From the NCBI RefSeq assembly GCF_014203355.1, contig NZ_JACHIR010000001.1:372001-436000 (forward strand): a stretch of 64,000 bases of DNA. Reading direction: 5' to 3'. Positions 60,333-64,000 of the stretch are shown piece by piece. Position numbers and translations under genes: made by a program. Below the pieces are notes generated by a model that saw nothing but the letters and a program-made list of their open reading frames with translations, had not been told where the DNA came from and did no database searches. Numbering within the stretch: the stretch's first letter is position 1; the number at the start of each line of letters is the position of its first letter. The stretch comes from Kutzneria kofuensis. Its GTDB lineage: Bacteria > Actinomycetota > Actinomycetes > Mycobacteriales > Pseudonocardiaceae.

Positions 60333-61201
60333 TGCGTGTTCTCCCTCCCATGGGCCAGGAACACGGCGGACATGTCGCTGTCGCCGTGCCCGGCGGCAGC
60401 CGCGGCGCGGTACTGCTCGTGAATGGCGGTCATCAGCCGGTCGTCGGCGCCGGCGTCCCGCAGCGCGGCGGCGATCAGCCCGGCGTCCTTGACGGCGCCG
60501 TCGAGGCTGAACGCGGCCGGGAACTCGCCTGCGATCATCGCCTTGCCCTTGAGCTGCGCATACCCGTTGTCCAGGCCGCCGCCGGAGATCAGGTCCAGGA
60601 ACAGTTGCGGGTCCAGCCCCAGGTTGCGGGTCAGCGCCAGCGCCTGCGCGGTGCCGGCGGTCAACGCCAGTACCCACGAGTTGGCGGCCAGCTTGAGCCG
60701 GTGCCCGTCGCCGGGCCGCGGCCCCACCCACAAGGTGCGCGTGCCGATGGCGTCGAGAACGGGGTCGAGGCTGCCTCGCAACGACGGGTCGCCGCCGGCG
60801 AGCACGATGAGCTTGCCGTCCTCGGCGGGCTGGCGGCTGCCGAGCACGGGGGCGTCCACGAACGGCACATTGTGCTTTGCTGCCAAGGCGGCAAGCGCGT
60901 CCACGCCGTCGAGGCCGACGGTGGCGCACTGCAGCCACACGGCGCCGGGCTTGAGCGAGCCGACGGCCTCGGCCATGACGGCGCCGACGGATTCGGCGTC
61001 GAACAGCATGGTCACCACGACGTCGGCGCCGGACACCGCGGAACCCGGGTCCTCGGCGACGGTCGCGCCGTCGGCGGCCAGCGGACGGGCCTTCTCCGCA
61101 CTGCGGTTCCACACCGTCACCGCCAACCCGGCCCGGAGCAGGCTGCGGGCCATGCCGGCCCCCATCAACCCGGTCCCGAGCAGCGCCACTGCCTTCGTCA
61201 C
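60329..61201 (-). CDS. 3-hydroxyisobutyrate/6-phosphogluconate dehydrogenase-family protein
   Basis: NAD(P)-dependent beta-hydroxyacid dehydrogenase of 290 aa. The Rossmann motif is LLGTGLMGAGMARSLL, the substrate motif is DAPVLGSRQPAEDGKL (family DAPVSGG), and the catalytic Lys lies in GHRLKLAANSW. The C-terminal helical domain follows, with QLKGKAMIAGEFP. Members also include imine reductases, and the GSRQ variation leaves the substrate open. GTG 61201 is chosen from an AGAGGAG site; it overlaps the DinB-like gene at its stop. Confidence 0.9.
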   Translation of the reverse strand: MTKAVALLGTGLMGAGMARSLLRAGLAVTVWNRSAEKARPLAADGATVAEDPGSAVSGADVVVTMLFDAESVGAVMAEAVGSLKPGAVWLQCATVGLDGVDALAALAAKHNVPFVDAPVLGSRQPAEDGKLIVLAGGDPSLRGSLDPVLDAIGTRTLWVGPRPGDGHRLKLAANSWVLALTAGTAQALALTRNLGLDPQLFLDLISGGGLDNGYAQLKGKAMIAGEFPAAFSLDGAVKDAGLIAAALRDAGADDRLMTAIHEQYRAAAAAGHGDSDMSAVFLAHGRENTQ

Positions 61202-61265
61202 GACCACGACTCCTCTCCCACGCGAGCGGTACAGCTGTACCGCAGCGTCAGCGTCACGGGCAAGA

Positions 61266-62270
61266 TCACTGCAGGGCCGGCGCGACGCCGTACGCGGCGC
61301 GAGCGTAGGCGCGTGACGTGTCCGCGGCCACCCGTTCCCAGGAGTAGCGGGCACAAGCACGGTCCCGGCCGGCGGCGCCGAAAGCCTCCCGCAGCGCGGA
61401 ATCGGCCAGCATGTGTCGAACAGCACGCAGCAGGTCGGCCGGACGTAGCGGCGGCACGAGCATTCCGGTCACCTCGTGGACGACGGTGTCGACCAAGCCG
61501 CCGACCGCGGAGGCGACAACCGGCACACCGCTGGCCATCGCCTCCAACGCGATGGTGCCGAAGGTGCTTCGGGCCGGCGTGCACACGACGACGTCGGCGG
61601 AACGGTACAGGGCGGGCATGTCGTCGACCGGCCCCAGCAGGTGTACCCGGTCCTCGACGCCGTAATGTCGAGCACACCGCATCAACCGGTTGGCCTCGGG
61701 ATTGGCGTCGACGGGGCCGCCGGCGATGACGAACTCGGTGTCCGCGAGGGCGGGCAGCACGCTGACGATGAGGTCGAACCGGTTGTGCACGGCCAGATCG
61801 CCGACGGCGAGCAGCCGAAAGTGCTCGCCCTTGGCCGCGGCCGGCCCGTACGGGGTGAACAGCTCGTGATCGACGCCATGAGGAACGATCGTGATCCGGC
61901 TGCGCGGCACTCCCAGCGCGGCGAGCCGCCGGACCTGCGCGCCGCCGGCCGCCAGCACCCGGTCGATCCGCCGGCACACCAGGCGTTCCAGGCGCCGTAC
62001 GTCGGCGTCGCCGCTGGCGGCGGTCGGCACGGTCAGCACCTTGGCGATGGGCCGGTCCCCGATCGCCAGCGCGGCCGCCATGCCGGACAGCCAGGAATGC
62101 GCGTGCACCACCTCGGGCGGTTCCGTCCGCCAGCTCTCGCGCAACCGGTCCACGAGGTCGGCGTCCACCCCGTCGTGACCGTGCACGACCACCTCGTGTC
62201 CCTGCGCGGCCAGCGCCGAGGTCAGCGCGGTGAGGGGCCGCGACCGGTCGCCGACCATCGCCACTCTCAC
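61266..62270 (-). CDS. GT4-family glycosyltransferase
   Basis: Retaining GT-B glycosyltransferase of 334 aa. N-terminal acceptor domain VAMVGDRSRPLTALTSALA, with VVHAHSWLSGMAAAL; C-terminal donor domain with VPHGVDHELFTPYGP, LLAVGDLAVHNRFD and FGTIALEAMASGVPVVASAVGG. The EX7E motif keeps its second Glu, but the first position is Ser (STFGTIALE). GTG 62270 start. Probably transfers a sugar from a nucleotide donor to a glycolipid, glycan or small-molecule acceptor; no acceptor clue nearby. Divergent from the STAS-HATPase gene. Confidence 0.88.
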   Translation of the reverse strand: MRVAMVGDRSRPLTALTSALAAQGHEVVVHGHDGVDADLVDRLRESWRTEPPEVVHAHSWLSGMAAALAIGDRPIAKVLTVPTAASGDADVRRLERLVCRRIDRVLAAGGAQVRRLAALGVPRSRITIVPHGVDHELFTPYGPAAAKGEHFRLLAVGDLAVHNRFDLIVSVLPALADTEFVIAGGPVDANPEANRLMRCARHYGVEDRVHLLGPVDDMPALYRSADVVVCTPARSTFGTIALEAMASGVPVVASAVGGLVDTVVHEVTGMLVPPLRPADLLRAVRHMLADSALREAFGAAGRDRACARYSWERVAADTSRAYARAAYGVAPALQ

Positions 62271-62335
62271 CCCGGCAGGCTTTCCGGTGTGCGGTCAGCC
62301 AAAACCTCGCGCAGGTCGAGGTCCATTGGAGACGG

Positions 62336-62361
62336 GTGTAAGCCGAGGCGGGCACGGGTAA
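62336..62361 (+). promoter_or_regulatory. SigB/SigF-like promoter upstream of STAS-HATPase gene
   Basis: GTGTAA (62336-62341), 14 bases, then GGGTAA (62356-62361) resembles the GTTT-N14-16-GGGTAT promoters read by actinobacterial SigB/SigF-type stress sigma factors. It ends 12 bases before the ATG at 62374. The product is itself a sigma-regulator-like protein, which fits feedback control. Confidence 0.5.
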
Positions 62362-62373
62362 CCCCCGACCGTC

Positions 62374-63132
62374 ATGAGAGGGTCGAATCTCACAGTCGAG
62401 GTGACGCATCGGGGGGACGCGGCGATCGTCCGGCTCAGCGGCGAGATCGGCCTGCGCACGGTGGCGCACCTGCGGTCCGCGCTGCTCAAATGCCTGGCCG
62501 ACGAGCCGTCCGGGGTGATCGTGGAACTCGACGGGACGACCGTCGGCGCGCCGATCGCGCTGGGCGCCTTCGGCGCGCTGGCCCGCAAGGCCGCCCAGTG
62601 GCCGGGTGTGCTCGTCGCGCTGGCCGTCTCGGACGGGCCGGTGCGGGATCTGTTGCATCACATGGCTTTGGACCGTGTCGTGCCGACGTTCGCCACCGTC
62701 GCGGAGGCCCTTCGATCGCTGGGAGCGATGCCACCACGCCGGCACGCCGCCGTGGACCTGCCCGCCGATGTCTCCAGCGCGGCGCTGGCCCGCCGGTTCG
62801 TCACGGACACGTGCGCCGGCTGGGGTGTCGACGGGTTGGCCGCGGACGCCTGCTTCATCGCGTCGGAACTGGTGGAGAACGCCGTTCGGCACGGGCAGTC
62901 CCGCCCCCGGCTGCGAATGAACCTGCGCCGTGGAGTCCTCACCATCGCGGTCCGTGACGACGCTCCCGCGCGGCCGGAGCGCCGCGCGGTGGGCGCGGCG
63001 CCGACCGGTGGCCGCGGCCTGTTCATGATCGACGCCATCGCCCGGGCCTGGGGTTATGCGCCGACCTGGGCCGGCGGCAAGGTCGTCTGGGCGGTGCTCG
63101 CCGACACTGCTTGCGCCGACAATCACCCGTAA
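62374..63132 (+). CDS. STAS-HATPase fusion (anti-anti-sigma plus anti-sigma-like kinase)
   Basis: Single polypeptide of 252 aa joining a STAS domain (about 1-115) to a GHKL/RsbW-like histidine-kinase-type ATPase (about 125-248). The ATPase N-box is ELVENAVRHG and the glycine motif is GGRGLFMID. In the STAS half the usual phospho-acceptor Ser of the D-S-S-G region is replaced (ELDGTTVGAPIALGAF), so it cannot be regulated by phosphorylation at that site. In partner-switching systems these activities are on separate proteins. Here the STAS half may sense or dock another partner while the ATPase binds a sigma factor. ATG 62374. Confidence 0.87.
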   Translation: MRGSNLTVEVTHRGDAAIVRLSGEIGLRTVAHLRSALLKCLADEPSGVIVELDGTTVGAPIALGAFGALARKAAQWPGVLVALAVSDGPVRDLLHHMALDRVVPTFATVAEALRSLGAMPPRRHAAVDLPADVSSAALARRFVTDTCAGWGVDGLAADACFIASELVENAVRHGQSRPRLRMNLRRGVLTIAVRDDAPARPERRAVGAAPTGGRGLFMIDAIARAWGYAPTWAGGKVVWAVLADTACADNHP

Positions 63133-63140
63133 GGGTGGAT
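63122..63140 (+). terminator. Hairpin spanning the STAS-HATPase stop
   Basis: ATCACCC and GGGTGGAT pair around GTAA with one bulged base, overlapping the TAA stop. The stem is short and lacks a T-tract; weak evidence. Confidence 0.3.
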
Positions 63141-63210
63141 TGGCCCGCTCTTCATCGGTCCACTTGGGACGGTGGTGCGACGCTGGTGATCCACGCGGAG
63201 GAGGTCGCCC

Positions 63211-64000
63211 ATGCGAATCGGCCGCATCCTGTCCCTGTCCGTGCTGCTGGTCGCCACCGTGGCGGTGCCGGTCGTGCGCGCCGGCGCCGACCAGGGCCCG
63301 CCGGCCGCCGCCCCGCTGCCGGCCGATGCCACCGCGCCGCTGCCCGGCGCGCCCACCTCACCGGCCGCGCCGCCGCCGGCCACCGCGCCCTCCCCGTCCA
63401 CCACCGCTTCTCCCCTGCCCGACCAGCCGCCCGCACCCTCCGCTTCCCCGCTGATCCCGCCCCCACCCGTGGCCGGCGGCTCGAACTACGACTTCTACTA
63501 CCTCAACGGCTGCTACCGCGAGCCGTACAACGTGATCAGCGGCTTCGCCAAGGCGCCGGACATGATCCGCTACCAGCTCGGCCAGATGCGCGCGGCCGGC
63601 CAGGACCGGCTCACCATCGGCGTTTTCCACCACCACGGCGAGGAATCCGGCGCGGTGATGGACTCCTCCGGCGGCACGCTGTCCGAGGCGGACCTGAAGA
63701 ACCTGGCCGACCTGCTGGCCACCGTGAAGACGGCCGGCTTCGCCGAGGTGACGGTGGCGTTCAACTCCCAGTACCCCAGCAATCCCGACGGGTGGCGCAG
63801 CTGGCAGCAGAGCCTGTACGACGAGAACTGGCAGCTGATCCAGAAGGTGCGGGACGTCGTGGTCGCCGCGAAGCTGCCGTACCGGATCGATCTCGGCAAC
63901 GAGCTGACGCCGTCCACCGGGCAGAGCCTGGTCGTCCGCTACGACCAGCAGCTGTGGCGGGACTACACCGCGAAGTACGGCCGCGACGACACCGTCGGCT
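63211..64000 (+). CDS. Secreted (beta/alpha)-barrel-like protein (3' end cut by window edge)
   Basis: Exported protein, 263 residues visible, continuing past the right edge. ATG 63211 follows GGAGGAGG. Signal peptide about 1-28, then a Pro/Ala/Thr-rich linker to about residue 90 (APLPADATAPLPG and similar), then a globular start NYDFYYLNGCYREPYN. Later segments RLTIGVFHHHGEESG, VTVAFNSQYPSNPDGW and RIDLGNELTPS resemble strands of a glycosidase TIM barrel, with NE in the place of a clan GH-A acid/base. No family name is certain. The linker suggests attachment or spanning of the cell wall. Confidence 0.8.
   Translation, partial: MRIGRILSLSVLLVATVAVPVVRAGADQGPPAAAPLPADATAPLPGAPTSPAAPPPATAPSPSTTASPLPDQPPAPSASPLIPPPPVAGGSNYDFYYLNGCYREPYNVISGFAKAPDMIRYQLGQMRAAGQDRLTIGVFHHHGEESGAVMDSSGGTLSEADLKNLADLLATVKTAGFAEVTVAFNSQYPSNPDGWRSWQQSLYDENWQLIQKVRDVVVAAKLPYRIDLGNELTPSTGQSLVVRYDQQLWRDYTAKYGRDDTVG

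Noticed and set aside
1-64000. tRNA, rRNA, CRISPR arrays, prophage or transposase genes
   Set aside because: No cloverleaf-like, ribosomal or regularly spaced repeat sequences and no integrase or transposase motifs were seen on either strand by reading; a dedicated scan could still find a short RNA gene.

Overview
The window is very GC-rich, uses GTG starts freely, is densely packed, and encodes proteins with strong actinobacterial signatures: LigC/PolDom/Ku end joining, a HelD-type helicase, DUF1206, Tat substrates, an SCO-like density of secreted hydrolases, and LamG plus RHS proteins. The best fit is the chromosome of a filamentous actinomycete, most likely Pseudonocardiaceae (Kutzneria, Saccharothrix, Lentzea or Amycolatopsis type). 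That placement is inferred from gene content only. I see no rRNA, tRNA, CRISPR array, transposase or replication origin.

Left part (1-9.2 kb): a truncated TetR repressor is divergent from a cytochrome P450 across a 16-bp operator-like inverted repeat, followed by a second P450 with an unusual I-helix. Next come a Tat-exported GH28 pectinase-like protein, a translationally coupled DNA ligase C / LigD-type polymerase pair, an APH-fold kinase and a secreted PI-PLC-like protein.

9.3-13.9 kb: a divergent three-gene module, with a 1102-aa TPR-CHAT (caspase-like) protease on one side and a 115-aa Cys-motif protein plus a multi-pass membrane protein on the other. It looks like a suicide/immunity module and is my main candidate for an undescribed system.

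13.9-32.4 kb: an alpha/beta hydrolase, ECF sigma factor and PatB-type aminotransferase operon facing a TetR gene; a secreted beta-lactamase-like protein; a HelD-like RNA polymerase helicase whose start codon lies inside a 17-bp perfect inverted repeat; a secreted RCC1-type protein; and a small secreted protein. There is also a response regulator that has lost its phospho-acceptor Asp, divergent from a large ATPase. A PA14-containing GH3 beta-glucosidase and a polyprenyl diphosphate synthase follow.

32.4-35.1 kb: a 573-bp palindrome-rich intergenic region, then a dye-decolorising peroxidase with an encapsulin-targeting tail, its overlapping encapsulin shell gene, and a Nudix hydrolase.

35.2-53.9 kb (minus strand): an RHS polymorphic-toxin locus. 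A 2.2-kaa LamG surface protein is followed by RHS protein 2, which has a predicted C-terminal deaminase toxin, then a probable immunity protein. A hairpin follows, then a tandem paralogue (RHS protein 1) with an unrelated tail and no evident immunity gene, closed by a perfect 14-bp-stem hairpin.

54-64 kb: a Tat-exported GH99-like enzyme, an aldehyde dehydrogenase, Ku, and a 120-bp MITE-like inverted repeat of which a partial copy lies 26 kb away. After these come a Cys-rich mini-protein, a DUF1206 membrane protein, a DinB-like protein, an HIBADH-type dehydrogenase, a GT4 glycosyltransferase, and a STAS-HATPase fusion behind a sigma-B-like promoter. The window ends inside a secreted TIM-barrel-like protein.
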